64,000 nucleotides of DNA from DASSUW01 sp963849695 (GTDB lineage Bacteria > Actinomycetota > Thermoleophilia > Solirubrobacterales > Solirubrobacteraceae): the NCBI GenBank assembly GCA_963849695.1, contig CAWKIT010000031.1, forward strand, positions 1-64,000, given 5' to 3'. Position numbers and translations under genes: made by a program. How positions within the stretch are numbered: position 1 is the stretch's first letter; each line of letters starts with the position of its first letter. This document shows positions 35,204-44,382 of this stretch, in pieces. The notes below the pieces were generated by a model that was given only the letters and a program-made list of their open reading frames with translations, did no database searches and was not told the origin of the DNA.

Positions 35204-35271
35204 GCCAGCAGCCTATCGGAGCGATGGTTGCATGAACAACCGCCGGCGGCCTTCGTCGGCGACCTGACGCG

Positions 35272-36036
35272 CTAGGGGTCGACCTCGCCCTCCCACAGGG
35301 CGAAGGCGGCGCCCTGGGGGTCGGCGACCGCGGCCACGCGCCCGACCGGCGTGTCCATCGGCCCGGCGATCACCGAGCCGCCGGCCTCGCCGATCGCGGC
35401 GACAGCGTCGTCGCACGACGTGACCGTGAAGTACACGAGCCAGTGGGCCGGCTCGCCCTCCTGCGGGGGGCGGATACCGCCGTTGAGCGCGCCGTTGAGC
35501 CTGATCACGCCGTAGCCGGACTCCTCGGGCTCGACCGTCCAGCCCAGCAGCTCGGCGAAGAAGTCACGCGCCCGCGCGGGGTCGGGCGAGGCGAGCTCGT
35601 TCCACACCATGCAGCCGGGGTCGTTGACGCGCCCGGCGCCGGCCTGCCGGCGCGGCTGCCACAGGTTCAGGAGCGCGCCCGTCGGGTCCCGCACCGCCGC
35701 CGTGCGGCCGGCCTCGGTGATGTCGAACGGCTCGGCCAGCACCTCGCCACCCAGCTCGCGGACGCGCGGCGTCAGCGCGTCGACATCCTCGACCGACACG
35801 TACGACGACCAGTGCGGGATCAGCGAGCTGCGCTGCTCCTCGTCGAGCTCGTACAGGGCGGCGACGTCGCGCCCGTCGATGCGGAACATCGTGTACGTGG
35901 CGTCGTCGCCGGCCGGGGTGTCGACCGCCTCCCAGCCGAACACGCGCGGGTAGAACTCCTTCGCCGCGGCGGCGTCGGTCGTGCCGAGGTCGGCCCAGCA
36001 GAACGCCCCCGGCGAGTAGCTCTCACGCTCCGCCAT
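35272..36036 (-). CDS. VOC-family protein with two glyoxalase-like domains
   Basis: The 254-residue protein has two VOC/glyoxalase halves: PGAFCWADLGTTDAAAAKEF to TGALLNLWQP, then GCMVWNELASPDPARARDFF to DPQGAAFALWEGE. Such two-domain proteins resemble the 27-kDa antigen Cfp30B and hydroxylase-like proteins. No enzyme activity can be given. It lies 10 bases upstream of gpmI in the reverse direction's 3' side, possibly as the last gene of the glycolytic operon. Confidence 0.85.
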   Translation of the reverse strand: MAERESYSPGAFCWADLGTTDAAAAKEFYPRVFGWEAVDTPAGDDATYTMFRIDGRDVAALYELDEEQRSSLIPHWSSYVSVEDVDALTPRVRELGGEVLAEPFDITEAGRTAAVRDPTGALLNLWQPRRQAGAGRVNDPGCMVWNELASPDPARARDFFAELLGWTVEPEESGYGVIRLNGALNGGIRPPQEGEPAHWLVYFTVTSCDDAVAAIGEAGGSVIAGPMDTPVGRVAAVADPQGAAFALWEGEVDP

Positions 36037-36046
36037 CCGCCGCAGC

Positions 36047-37498
36047 CTACGACAGCAGCGAGCGCCCCGTCATCTGCTCCGGCTGGTCGATCGCGAGCAA
36101 CGCCAGGATGGTCGGCGCGACGTCGGCGAGGATGCCCTCGCCGTCGATCGAGACGCCGTCGGCGGTGACGATGAACGGCACCGGGTTGAGCGAATGCGCG
36201 GTGTTGACCGACCCGTCCTCGTCGAGCATGTGGTCCGCGTTGCCGTGGTCGGCGGTGATCACGCAGGCGCCGCCGCTCGCCCGGACCGCCTCGACCACAT
36301 CGCCGAGGCACTCGTCGACGGTCTCGACCGCCTTCACCGCTGCGTCGATGTCGCCGGTGTGGCCGACCATGTCCGGGTTCGCGAAGTTGATGATCGCGAA
36401 TGCCGGCCGATCCGAGTTCCAGTGCTCGACGAACGCGTCCGCCGCCTCGCGGGCGCTCATCTCCGGCTTGTGGTCGTAGGTGGGGACGTGGCGCGGCGAC
36501 GGCACCAGCTCGCGCACCTCGCCCTCGTGCGGGAGCTCCTGGCCGCCGTTGAAGAAGTACGTCACGTGCGCGTACTTCTCCGTCTCCGCCACGTGCAGCT
36601 GCTTCAACCCGCGGTCGGAGATCACCTTGGCCAAGGTGATGGCAGGCCGCCGTGGCGGGAACAGGATCGGATGCGTCCAGTCCTCGTCGTACTGGGTCAG
36701 CGTCACGTAGCGGTCGACCGTCTCGGTCAGCTTCCCGGTGATCTGCCGCATCCGGTCGGGGCGGAAGTTGAACGCGATCACGGAGTCTCCGGGCCGGATC
36801 CGCGCCTCGTCCCCGACGGTCGTGGGCGCGATGAACTCGTCGGTCTCGCCGCGCTCGTAGGCCGCGCGCACGGCCGCTACGCCCGCGTCGGCATGGTGGT
36901 CGCCCTCGCCGTCGACGAGCAGCTTGACGGCCTTCTCGGTGCGGTCCCAGCGCTGGTCACGGTCCATCGCGAAGTACCGTCCGACGACCGAGCCGACGCG
37001 GCCGACGCCCCAGCTCTCCACGCGGGCCAGGCAGCCGGCCCCGGAGGTCGGCGACGTGTCGCGCCCGTCGGTGAACGCGTGGATCACCAGATCCTCGACC
37101 GCGAACTCGCCGGCAAGCTTCACGAGCGCCTCCAGGTGCTCGATCGAGGAGTGCACCCCGCCCTCGGAGACCAGGCCGAGGAGGTGGACGCGCGGCGCGT
37201 CCCGCATCGCCTCCCGCAGGGTCACGTTCCCGGCCAGCGAGCGGTCAGCCACGGCGGCGTCGATGCGCGCGAGGTCCTGCGGCACGATCGCGCCCGCACC
37301 GAGGTTGAGGTGGCCGACCTCGGAGTTGCCCATCTGGCCCTCGGGCAGGCCGACCGCCTCGCCCTTGGCGGTGAGCTGCGTGTGAGGATGCTGCTCCCAC
37401 AGCCTGTCGAACACGGGGGTGTCGGCGAGCGAGACGGCGTTCCCCGGCCCGTCCGGGGCCAGGCCCCAACCGTCGAGGATGATGAGGGCGACGTTCAC
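36047..37498 (-). CDS. gpmI: 2,3-bisphosphoglycerate-independent phosphoglycerate mutase
   Basis: The 483-residue enzyme interconverts 3- and 2-phosphoglycerate using two Mn ions. Seen are the first metal site LIILDGWG, the nucleophilic Ser in GQMGNSEVGHLNLG, the inserted transferase domain (VIHAFTDGRDTSP, NFRPDRMRQ) and the second metal sites in NPDMVGHTGD and ADHGNAD. It starts at a GTG overlapping the tpiA stop (GTGA). It is about 25 residues shorter than E. coli GpmI, but all sites are present. Confidence 0.95.
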   Translation of the reverse strand: MNVALIILDGWGLAPDGPGNAVSLADTPVFDRLWEQHPHTQLTAKGEAVGLPEGQMGNSEVGHLNLGAGAIVPQDLARIDAAVADRSLAGNVTLREAMRDAPRVHLLGLVSEGGVHSSIEHLEALVKLAGEFAVEDLVIHAFTDGRDTSPTSGAGCLARVESWGVGRVGSVVGRYFAMDRDQRWDRTEKAVKLLVDGEGDHHADAGVAAVRAAYERGETDEFIAPTTVGDEARIRPGDSVIAFNFRPDRMRQITGKLTETVDRYVTLTQYDEDWTHPILFPPRRPAITLAKVISDRGLKQLHVAETEKYAHVTYFFNGGQELPHEGEVRELVPSPRHVPTYDHKPEMSAREAADAFVEHWNSDRPAFAIINFANPDMVGHTGDIDAAVKAVETVDECLGDVVEAVRASGGACVITADHGNADHMLDEDGSVNTAHSLNPVPFIVTADGVSIDGEGILADVAPTILALLAIDQPEQMTGRSLLS

Positions 37499-38253
37499 CC
37501 TCGGGCGGCCTCGACGATCGCCGCGAAGCTGCCGGCGTCGAGGCTCGCGCCGCCCACCAGCGCGCCGTCGACGTCGGGCAGCGAGAGCAGCTCAGGCGCG
37601 TTGTCGGGCTTGAGCGACCCGCCGTAGAGGATCCGCACCGCCTCGCCGGCCTCCTTGTCGCGGTCGGCCACGAGCGCGCGCACGAAGGCGATCGCCTCCT
37701 GCGCCTGCTCGGAGGTCGCCACCCGCCCGCTGCCGATCGCCCAGATCGGCTCGTAGGCGATCACCACCTCGGGCAGGCGGTCCTTCGGGACCTTGTCGAG
37801 CGCCTCCTGCACCTGGTGGCGCAGCTTGCGCTCGGTGTCGCCGCGCTCGCGCTCCTCCTCGGTCTCGCCCACGCACAGCAGCGGGGTCAGACCTCCCTCG
37901 AGCGCGCGCGGGACCTTCTGCTGGAGCGCGCGGTCGGTCTCGTTGAAGTACTCGCGCCGCTCGGAGTGGCCGAGGATCACGCCCTGGACGTCGATCTCGA
38001 TCAGCATCGGCGCCGACACCTCGCCCGTGAACGCGCCCTCGTCGGCCTCGTGCATGTTCTGCGCGTACACCTGGACGCTCGAGCCGCGCGCCGAGTCGAC
38101 CATCGCCTGCAGCGCCGTGAACGGCGGGCAGATCACGACCTCGACGTCGCCGACCGCGCCCACCTTCGGCAGCAGCGCCTGGATGTAGGCCTCCGCCTCG
38201 GCGACCGTCTTGTTCAGCTTCCAGTTGGCGGCGATGTAGGGCTTGCGGCTCAC
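37495..38253 (-). CDS. tpiA: Triosephosphate isomerase
   Basis: The 252-residue TIM barrel has Lys in AANWKLNK, the catalytic His in LGHSERREYF, the catalytic Glu in AYEPIWAIGSG and the phosphate loop LYGGSLKPDNAPEL. It interconverts glyceraldehyde-3-phosphate and dihydroxyacetone phosphate. The GTG start overlaps the pgk stop by 4 bases, and its own stop overlaps gpmI the same way. Confidence 0.96.
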   Translation of the reverse strand: MSRKPYIAANWKLNKTVAEAEAYIQALLPKVGAVGDVEVVICPPFTALQAMVDSARGSSVQVYAQNMHEADEGAFTGEVSAPMLIEIDVQGVILGHSERREYFNETDRALQQKVPRALEGGLTPLLCVGETEEERERGDTERKLRHQVQEALDKVPKDRLPEVVIAYEPIWAIGSGRVATSEQAQEAIAFVRALVADRDKEAGEAVRILYGGSLKPDNAPELLSLPDVDGALVGGASLDAGSFAAIVEAARG

Positions 38254-39383
38254 GTGAGCGCCTCCACGCCGGGCAGCGGCTTGCCCTCGACCAGCTCGAG
38301 CGAGGCGCCGCCGCCGGTCGACACGTGGTCGACCATGTCGGCGAGCCCGAACTGCGCGAGCGCGGCCGCCGAGTCGCCGCCGCCGACGACCGTGGTGGCC
38401 GAGGACACCGCGACCGCCTCGGCCACCGTCTTCGTGCCCGCGGCGAACGGCTCGAGCTCGAACGCGCCCATCGGACCGTTCCAGAACACGGTGCCGGCGT
38501 CCTTGACCGCGTCTGCGTAGCGCTCGGCGGTGGACGGCCCGATGTCCAACCCCATCCACCCCTCGGGCACGTCCACGCCGTCGATCGCCCGTATGGGCGT
38601 ATCCGCATTGAACTCCTGCCCGGCGACGAGGTCAACCGGGAGCTGCAGCCTGTCGCGGCCCGCCATCAGCATGCGCGCCGCGGGCTCGACGCCCTCCTCC
38701 TCGCACAGCGAGTCGCCGACCGAGTGGCCCTGCGCCTTGAAGAAGGGAAAGCACATGGCGCCGCCGATCAGGATCTCGTCGGCGCGCTCCAAAAACGCAT
38801 CCAGCACGCCGATCTTGTCGGTCACCTTGGCGCCGCCGACCACCGCCACCAGCGGGCTCTCCGGATCCTCGAGGATGCCCCGCAGCGTCGACACCTCGCG
38901 CTCGAGCAGCCGCCCGGCGGCGCTCGGGAGCAGGTGCGCCACCGCCTCCGTGGAGGCGTGCGCCCGGTGCGCGGCGCCGAATGCGTCGTTCACGTAGGCG
39001 TCGGCGAGCGCCGCGTAGCGCTTGGCGAGCTCAGGATCGTTCTCGGTCTCGCCCTCCTCGTAGCGGACGTTCTCGAGCATCACGAGCTCGCCTTCGGGCA
39101 CGTCGTCGAGCGAGTCGGCGAGCTGGACGTCGGTCCCGAGCAGTTCCGACAGCCGCTCGGCCGCGGGCTGCAGCGAGAACTCCGGCTCGCGATCCTTCGG
39201 CCGCCCGAGGTGCGCCGCCAGCACCAGCCGGGCGCCCTTCTCGCGCAGCTCGTTCAGCGTCGGCAGCGCGGCGCGGATGCGCGAGTCGTCCGTGATGTTG
39301 CGGTCCTCGTCCAGCGGGACGTTGAAGTCCACGCGGACGAGGACGCGCTTTCCCTCGACGTCCAGATCGTCAAGCGTGCGCAC
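38250..39383 (-). CDS. pgk: Phosphoglycerate kinase
   Basis: The 377-residue enzyme has the N-terminal substrate motif RVLVRVDFNVPLDE and AAHLGRPK, the hinge and the C-terminal nucleotide site ending VVGGGDSAAALAQFG and HVSTGGGASLELVEG. It makes ATP from 1,3-bisphosphoglycerate. Its GTG start lies 14 bases inside the end of gap, so the two are coupled. Confidence 0.96.
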   Translation of the reverse strand: MRTLDDLDVEGKRVLVRVDFNVPLDEDRNITDDSRIRAALPTLNELREKGARLVLAAHLGRPKDREPEFSLQPAAERLSELLGTDVQLADSLDDVPEGELVMLENVRYEEGETENDPELAKRYAALADAYVNDAFGAAHRAHASTEAVAHLLPSAAGRLLEREVSTLRGILEDPESPLVAVVGGAKVTDKIGVLDAFLERADEILIGGAMCFPFFKAQGHSVGDSLCEEEGVEPAARMLMAGRDRLQLPVDLVAGQEFNADTPIRAIDGVDVPEGWMGLDIGPSTAERYADAVKDAGTVFWNGPMGAFELEPFAAGTKTVAEAVAVSSATTVVGGGDSAAALAQFGLADMVDHVSTGGGASLELVEGKPLPGVEALT

Positions 39384-40389
39384 GCACCAGCACCCTCTGG
39401 GCGAGCTCCACGCAGCGGTTCGAGTACCCCCACTCGTTGTCGTACCAGGCGACGACCTTCACCATCGTGCCCTCGAGCACCGAGGTGAGCCCGGAGTCGA
39501 AGATCGACGAGAACGGGGACTTGACGATGTCCGAGGACACGATCGGGTCGTCGGTGTACTGCAGGATGCCGGCGAGCGGGCCGCTGTCGGCGCGCGAGCG
39601 GAACGCGTCGTTGATCTCGTCCACGCTCGTCTCGCGCGAGGCCTGCACCGTGAGGTCGACCACCGAACCGGTCGGCACGGGCGCGCGGATCGCGAAGCCG
39701 TGCAGCTTGCCCTGCAGCTCGGGGATCACGAGGCCGATCGCCTTCGCCGCGCCGGTCGACGCGGGCACGAGGTTGATCGCCGCCGCGCGGGCGCGCCGGA
39801 GGTCCCTGTGCGGCGCGTCCTGGAGCCGCTGGTCGGCCGTGTAGGCGTGGATCGTCGTCATCAGCCCGCGATCGATCCCGATCGTCTCGTGCAGCACCTT
39901 GGCGACCGGCGCGAGGCAGTTCGTCGTGCACGACGCGTTCGAGATGACGTGGTGGTTGTCGGGGTCGTAGACCTCGTCGAAGTTGACGCCGAGCGCGACG
40001 GTGGCGTCCGGCTCGGTGGCGGGCGCGGAGATGATCACCTTCCTGGCGCCGGCCTCGAGGTGCTTGGCGGCGTCGTCGCGCTTGGTGAACAGGCCGGTCG
40101 ACTCGATCACGACCTCGGCCCCGAGGTCGCCCCACGGCAGCGCGGCCGGGTCCTTCTCGGCGAGCACCTTCACCTCGCGGCCGTCGACGGCCAGCGAGCC
40201 GTCGCGCACCTCGACGGTGCCCGGGAACGGCCCGTACACCGAGTCGTACTTGAGCAGGTGCGCGAGCGTCCCCGCGTCCGTGATGTCGTTGACCGCGACG
40301 ATCTCGATGTCCGCGTCCGACTCCTGCGCTGCGCGGAACACGTTGCGGCCGATCCGGCCGAAGCCGTTGATCCCCACCCGTACGGGCAT
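39370..40389 (-). CDS. gap: Glyceraldehyde-3-phosphate dehydrogenase
   Basis: The 339-residue enzyme has the NAD site VGINGFGRIGRNVFRA, the catalytic Cys in SNASCTTNCLAP, the catalytic His in TTIHAYTADQ, and a C-terminal WYDNEWGYSNR. The ATG has AGGGAG 9 bases upstream. In many actinobacteria yvcK and whiA stand between rapZ and gap; here only 41 bases separate rapZ and gap. Confidence 0.96.
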   Translation of the reverse strand: MPVRVGINGFGRIGRNVFRAAQESDADIEIVAVNDITDAGTLAHLLKYDSVYGPFPGTVEVRDGSLAVDGREVKVLAEKDPAALPWGDLGAEVVIESTGLFTKRDDAAKHLEAGARKVIISAPATEPDATVALGVNFDEVYDPDNHHVISNASCTTNCLAPVAKVLHETIGIDRGLMTTIHAYTADQRLQDAPHRDLRRARAAAINLVPASTGAAKAIGLVIPELQGKLHGFAIRAPVPTGSVVDLTVQASRETSVDEINDAFRSRADSGPLAGILQYTDDPIVSSDIVKSPFSSIFDSGLTSVLEGTMVKVVAWYDNEWGYSNRCVELAQRVLVRAHA

Positions 40390-40430
40390 CAGTCGTTCTC
40401 CCTTGGCGTTATGAAAAGACGCGCGGAAGG

Positions 40431-41346
40431 CTACCCGGCGCGGCGCGACGGCAGCCGGTCGACGTCCCGGTGCTGGACCTCGACGAAGAACTCCTCGCGA
40501 TCGCGGAAGTGGTTCGCGAGGCGCTCGGCGATCGCCACCGAGCGGTGGCGGCCCGCCGGTGCAGCCGATCGCCACAACGAGATGCGCCTTGCCCTCGGCG
40601 ACGTACTGGGGCAGCAGGTACTCGAGCAGCGGCAGCACGTGGTCGTAGAACTCCTGCAACCGCCCGTCGCGGCCGACATAGTCGACGATCCGCTGGTCGA
40701 AGCCCGTCAGCGGGCGCAGATCGGCCTCGTAGTGCGGGTTCGGGCAGGAAGCGGACGTCGAACGCCAGGTCCGGGTCGCGAGGGGGCCCGTGCTTGTGGC
40801 CGAACGAGGTGAAGGTGACCGACAGCGTGCGCGGCGCCTCCCGCTCGAGCAGCTCGTCGGCGATCTTGCGGCGCAAGCCCGGCCGAGCTGAGGCCGCTGG
40901 TGTCGATGCAGGTGTCGGCGCGCTCGCGCACCGGAGCCCATCAGCTCGCGCTCGCGCGCGATCCCGTCGACGACGGTGCCGTGCGGCGCCAGCGGGTGGC
41001 GCCGGCGCGTCTCCTTGTAGCGGCTGAGCAGCGTCTGGTCGTCGGCCTCGAGGTAGAGCACGCGGTGGACGATGCCGGCGTCGTCGAGCTCGTCGATCAC
41101 GCCGGTCAGCGCCGACAGGTACTCGCCGCCGCGCGAGTCCGACACCACCGCGGCGTGCTCGACCTTCGAGCCCGGGTGGCGGAACAGCTCCGCCAGCGAC
41201 CGGATCATCTCCGCGGGCAGGTTGTCGACACAGAAGTAGCCGGCGTCCTCGAACACGTTCATGGCCGACGACTTCCCCGCTCCGGACAGCCCGGAGATGA
41301 TCACGAAGTCATCGAGGTGGGATGGGCCGCGGCCGTTCTCGCTCAT
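40431..41346 (-). CDS. rapZ: RapZ/YvcJ-type nucleotide-binding protein, interrupted by four single-base frameshifts
   Basis: The N-terminal part reads normally: VIISGLSGAGKSSAMNVFED (Walker A) and GYFCVDNLP. Then single extra bases near 40932, 40875, 40741 and 40550 each shift the frame. Removing one base at each point restores VRERADTCIDTSGLSSAGL, RRKIADELLE, FVSFGxKxG-type TSFGHKHGPP, RFLPNPHYEADLRPLTG and CTGGRHRSVAIAERLANHF, a complete protein of about 303 residues. No other decay is visible, so sequence error is more likely than a dead gene. RapZ proteins bind nucleotides or RNA and tune cell-wall precursor metabolism. Its start overlaps the uvrC stop (ATGA). Confidence 0.85.
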
Positions 41347-43241
41347 CGTCCGGTCTTGTTGAGGTGAGCGTAAAGGTCTCGCGCCACCTTCTGGGGAAAT
41401 CCCGGGACCCGCTCGAGCTCTGTGCGCGAGGCCGCCAGCACCGCGTCCGGCGAGCCGAAGTGCTTGAGCAGCACGCGCTTGCGGGCAGGCCCGATGCCCG
41501 GCAGCTCGTCCATGATCGACTCGGTCATCGCCCGGTCGCGGCGGACCCGGTGATGGGTGATCGCGAAGCGGTGCGCCTCGTCGCGCACGCGCTGGAGCAG
41601 CTGCAGCTCGGGCGTGTCGTGCGGGAGGCGGACCGGTGTGGCGTGGCCGGGCAGGAACACCTCCTCGATCCGCTTGGCGAGGGAGACGACCGCCACGCCG
41701 CGCTCGCGGAAGCCGTGCAGCGCTTCGAGGCCGGCCGCGAGCTGGCCCTTGCCGCCGTCGATCACGATCAGGTTCGGCAGCGCCGCGAACGACGGATCGC
41801 GCTCGGCGTCGTACGGCGAGCGCTCTGCCTGCTTGCTCCACTGGCCGTACCGGCGACTCAAAACCTCGCTCATTGCAGCATAATCGTCGCCGGGATCGAC
41901 CTCGCGGATGTTGAATCTCCGGTAATCGGACTTCTTCGGCGCGCCGCCCTCGAAGACGACCATCGACGCGGTCGTGTGGGTGCCGCCGAGGTGCGAGATG
42001 TCGAAGCACTCGACGCGGACCGGCAGCGTGTCGAGACCGAGCGCCTGCTGCAGCCCGTCGAGCGCCTCGACCCGCTGCTGCCGGCGCCGCTCGGCCTTCA
42101 GCTTCTCCTGCTCGAGCGCGAGCCGCGCGTTGCGCTCGGCGAGGTCGAGGATCCGGCGCTTGCCGCCGCGCTCGGAGGCGCGGATCTCGACGCCGCCGCC
42201 GCGCCGCTCGGCCAGGATCTCCTCGAGGATCGGCAGCTCCGAGCCCTCCGCGAGCGTCGACTGGACGACGATCAGCGACGGGATCGAGAGCGCGCTCGCG
42301 TAGTACTGGAGGATGAACTCCTCGGCGACGATCGCCGGCGGCTGCTCGCTCTCGTTCTCGAGGTAGAACGACTGGCGGTCGGACAGCACGCCGTCGCGGA
42401 CCTGGAAGACCTGCGCGTTGGCCTCGGCGCCCTCGACGTCGACCGCCACCGCGTCGTAGGTGCCGGCGCCCTCGTTGGCGACGCGCTGGCGCTCGAGCAG
42501 CGCGCGGACGGCCTGCAGGCGGTTGCGGTCGAGCGCGGCGCTCTCGTAGTCCTGCTGGCCCGAGTGCCAGTGCATGCGGTCCTCGAGATCGCGCTCGATC
42601 TGCTTGAAGCGCCCACTCAGGAACGCGATCACGCCGTCGATCCCCTGCCGGTACTCCTCCTTGGACACGTAGCCGACGCAGGGCGCCCCGCAGCGCTTGA
42701 TGTAGTAGTCGAGGCAGGGGGAGCCGGAGTGGCGGCCCGGCTCGGGGCCCTCGCAGCTGCGCAGCTGGAAGATCTTGCCCAGCAGGTCGAGCGTGCCGCG
42801 CACGCGCTTGGCGCTCGAGTAGGGGCCGAAGTAGACGCGGTCGCGCCGGTGCCGCTCGCGCGTGAAGTAGACGCGTGGGAACTCCTCGTCGAGGCTGATC
42901 GCGATGTAGGGGTACGACTTGTCGTCGCGCAGCCGGATGTTGAAGCGCGGCTTGTACTGCTTGATGAAGGTCTGCTCGGTGAGCAGCGCCTCCGCCTCGG
43001 TGGCGACCACGAGCGCCTCGAAGTGGTCGACCTCGTCGGTCAGCGCGCGCGTGCCGTAGAGCGTCGGATTTGCAAAATGGCTTGCAACCCGCTTCCGGAG
43101 CGACTTCGCCTTGCCCACGTAGATGACGCGCCCGCGGGCGTCGCGGAACAGGTAGACCCCGGGCTGGTCGGGGAGGCCTCGTCGCTGCTCGGCGAGCCGC
43201 CCCGCGCGGTTCTCGTGTGCGGCTTCGGCCTCTATCGCCAT
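41343..43241 (-). CDS. uvrC: Excinuclease ABC subunit C
   Basis: The 632-residue protein has the GIY-YIG nuclease (PGVYLFRDARGRVIYVGKA), the four-Cys region (SCEGP, CLDYYIKRCGAPC), a UVR motif, the RNase H-like endonuclease domain (DGGKGQLAAGL) and C-terminal HhH motifs (LPGIGPARKRVLLKHFGS). It makes both incisions in nucleotide excision repair. It heads the minus-strand operon with rapZ and the glycolytic genes. Confidence 0.96.
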   Translation of the reverse strand: MAIEAEAAHENRAGRLAEQRRGLPDQPGVYLFRDARGRVIYVGKAKSLRKRVASHFANPTLYGTRALTDEVDHFEALVVATEAEALLTEQTFIKQYKPRFNIRLRDDKSYPYIAISLDEEFPRVYFTRERHRRDRVYFGPYSSAKRVRGTLDLLGKIFQLRSCEGPEPGRHSGSPCLDYYIKRCGAPCVGYVSKEEYRQGIDGVIAFLSGRFKQIERDLEDRMHWHSGQQDYESAALDRNRLQAVRALLERQRVANEGAGTYDAVAVDVEGAEANAQVFQVRDGVLSDRQSFYLENESEQPPAIVAEEFILQYYASALSIPSLIVVQSTLAEGSELPILEEILAERRGGGVEIRASERGGKRRILDLAERNARLALEQEKLKAERRRQQRVEALDGLQQALGLDTLPVRVECFDISHLGGTHTTASMVVFEGGAPKKSDYRRFNIREVDPGDDYAAMSEVLSRRYGQWSKQAERSPYDAERDPSFAALPNLIVIDGGKGQLAAGLEALHGFRERGVAVVSLAKRIEEVFLPGHATPVRLPHDTPELQLLQRVRDEAHRFAITHHRVRRDRAMTESIMDELPGIGPARKRVLLKHFGSPDAVLAASRTELERVPGFPQKVARDLYAHLNKTGR

Positions 43242-43331
43242 GCGGGTCTATGAAGAGGGTAGAGAAGCCGCCGGTCCGATCTTTAGCGTGAGTTCACGCA
43301 ACTAACCGGGTCCAAGGGTGATGGTGCTGGC

Positions 43332-44273
43332 ATGGCATTCCGCAAGATGCTCCCTCTCTCGCTGCTCCTCGTGCTGCTGGTCGTCCCCACCGCGGAGGCG
43401 AAGCTGCGCGTGGGCGTCGGTGATCAGAACGCCGCCATGTTCGACAGCTCGCGCTGGCAGTCCCTGAAGCTCAAGCGCACTCGCTACATCGTCCCCTGGG
43501 ACTGGGCGAAGGTCGATTGGCAGCGCGCCGAGGTCGAGTACTTCATGAACCGCGCGCGCACCGCCAACCAGCAGGTGCTGGTGACCTTCAGCGCCCGGCG
43601 CGGCTGCTGGAACGGGGCGCGGTACTCGCGCTCGACGGCCTGCCGCGCGCCGAGCGCGAAGGCGTACAAGGCCGCGTTCGCGAGGTTCGACAACGCGTTC
43701 CCATGGGTCAAGACCTACTCGCCCTGGAACGAGGTCAACCACCAGTCGCAGCCGACCTACCGCAAGCCCGGCCTGGCCGTCCGCTACTACGAGGTGCTGC
43801 GCAAGCTCGCCGGCAAGCGGAGGTTCAAGGTGATGGCCGCGGACATGCTCGACACTTCGAACATGGCGCCGTACCTGCGCGCGTTCCTGCGCCGGGCGAA
43901 GGGCAGCCCGCGGCTGTGGGGGCTGCACAACTACCAGGACGTCAACTACCGCACGTCGGCCGATACGCGCCTGATGCTGTCGCTGGTGCCGGGTGAGGTG
44001 TGGCTGACGGAGACCGGCGGGATCGTGAAGTTCGGGCGCCTGAAGTACAGCCCGAGCCGCGCGGCCGCGCGCACGAAGTGGATGTTCACGCTCGCCGACC
44101 GCTACGACACCCGCCAGCGCGGGCTGCGCTCGAAGATCACGCAGCTCTTCGTGTTCCGCTGGTTCGGCGAGGCTTCGCGCAGCGCGCGCTTCGACGCCGG
44201 CCTCGTGAACGCGGACGGCACGCCGCGCAAGCCGTACTCGGTGTTCGCGCGGTACGCCAAGCAGTACCGCTGA
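43332..44273 (+). CDS. Secreted glycoside hydrolase-like (beta/alpha) barrel protein
   Basis: A clear signal peptide (MAFRKMLPLSLLLVLLVVPT, cleavage near AEA) precedes a single barrel domain. VKTYSPWNEVNHQSQPTY offers a WNE acid/base Glu and VWLTETGG a possible nucleophile Glu, as in clan GH-A families such as GH39 or GH5. The total length of 313 residues is near minimal for such barrels. The substrate is unknown. It is monocistronic and divergent from uvrC. Confidence 0.75.
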   Translation: MAFRKMLPLSLLLVLLVVPTAEAKLRVGVGDQNAAMFDSSRWQSLKLKRTRYIVPWDWAKVDWQRAEVEYFMNRARTANQQVLVTFSARRGCWNGARYSRSTACRAPSAKAYKAAFARFDNAFPWVKTYSPWNEVNHQSQPTYRKPGLAVRYYEVLRKLAGKRRFKVMAADMLDTSNMAPYLRAFLRRAKGSPRLWGLHNYQDVNYRTSADTRLMLSLVPGEVWLTETGGIVKFGRLKYSPSRAAARTKWMFTLADRYDTRQRGLRSKITQLFVFRWFGEASRSARFDAGLVNADGTPRKPYSVFARYAKQYR

Positions 44274-44382
44274 CTGGGTGGATGAGTTGCCTGCGCCGAC
44301 GTCCGGTCGGCGCTTCTGACCGGGACGGGGGCCATCCAGGCCCCCGTAACCGGCTTCGCCTCCCGCGGGCTACGGTTCGCGG

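Noticed and set aside
40431..41346. Programmed frameshifting in rapZ
   Set aside because: Four shifts in 400 bases with no shared slippery site, and similar shifts in unrelated genes, fit sequence error better.
43302..43928. Minus-strand frame opposite the secreted glycosidase-like gene
   Set aside because: It is a shadow frame. The plus-strand product has a signal peptide and paired active-site glutamates.
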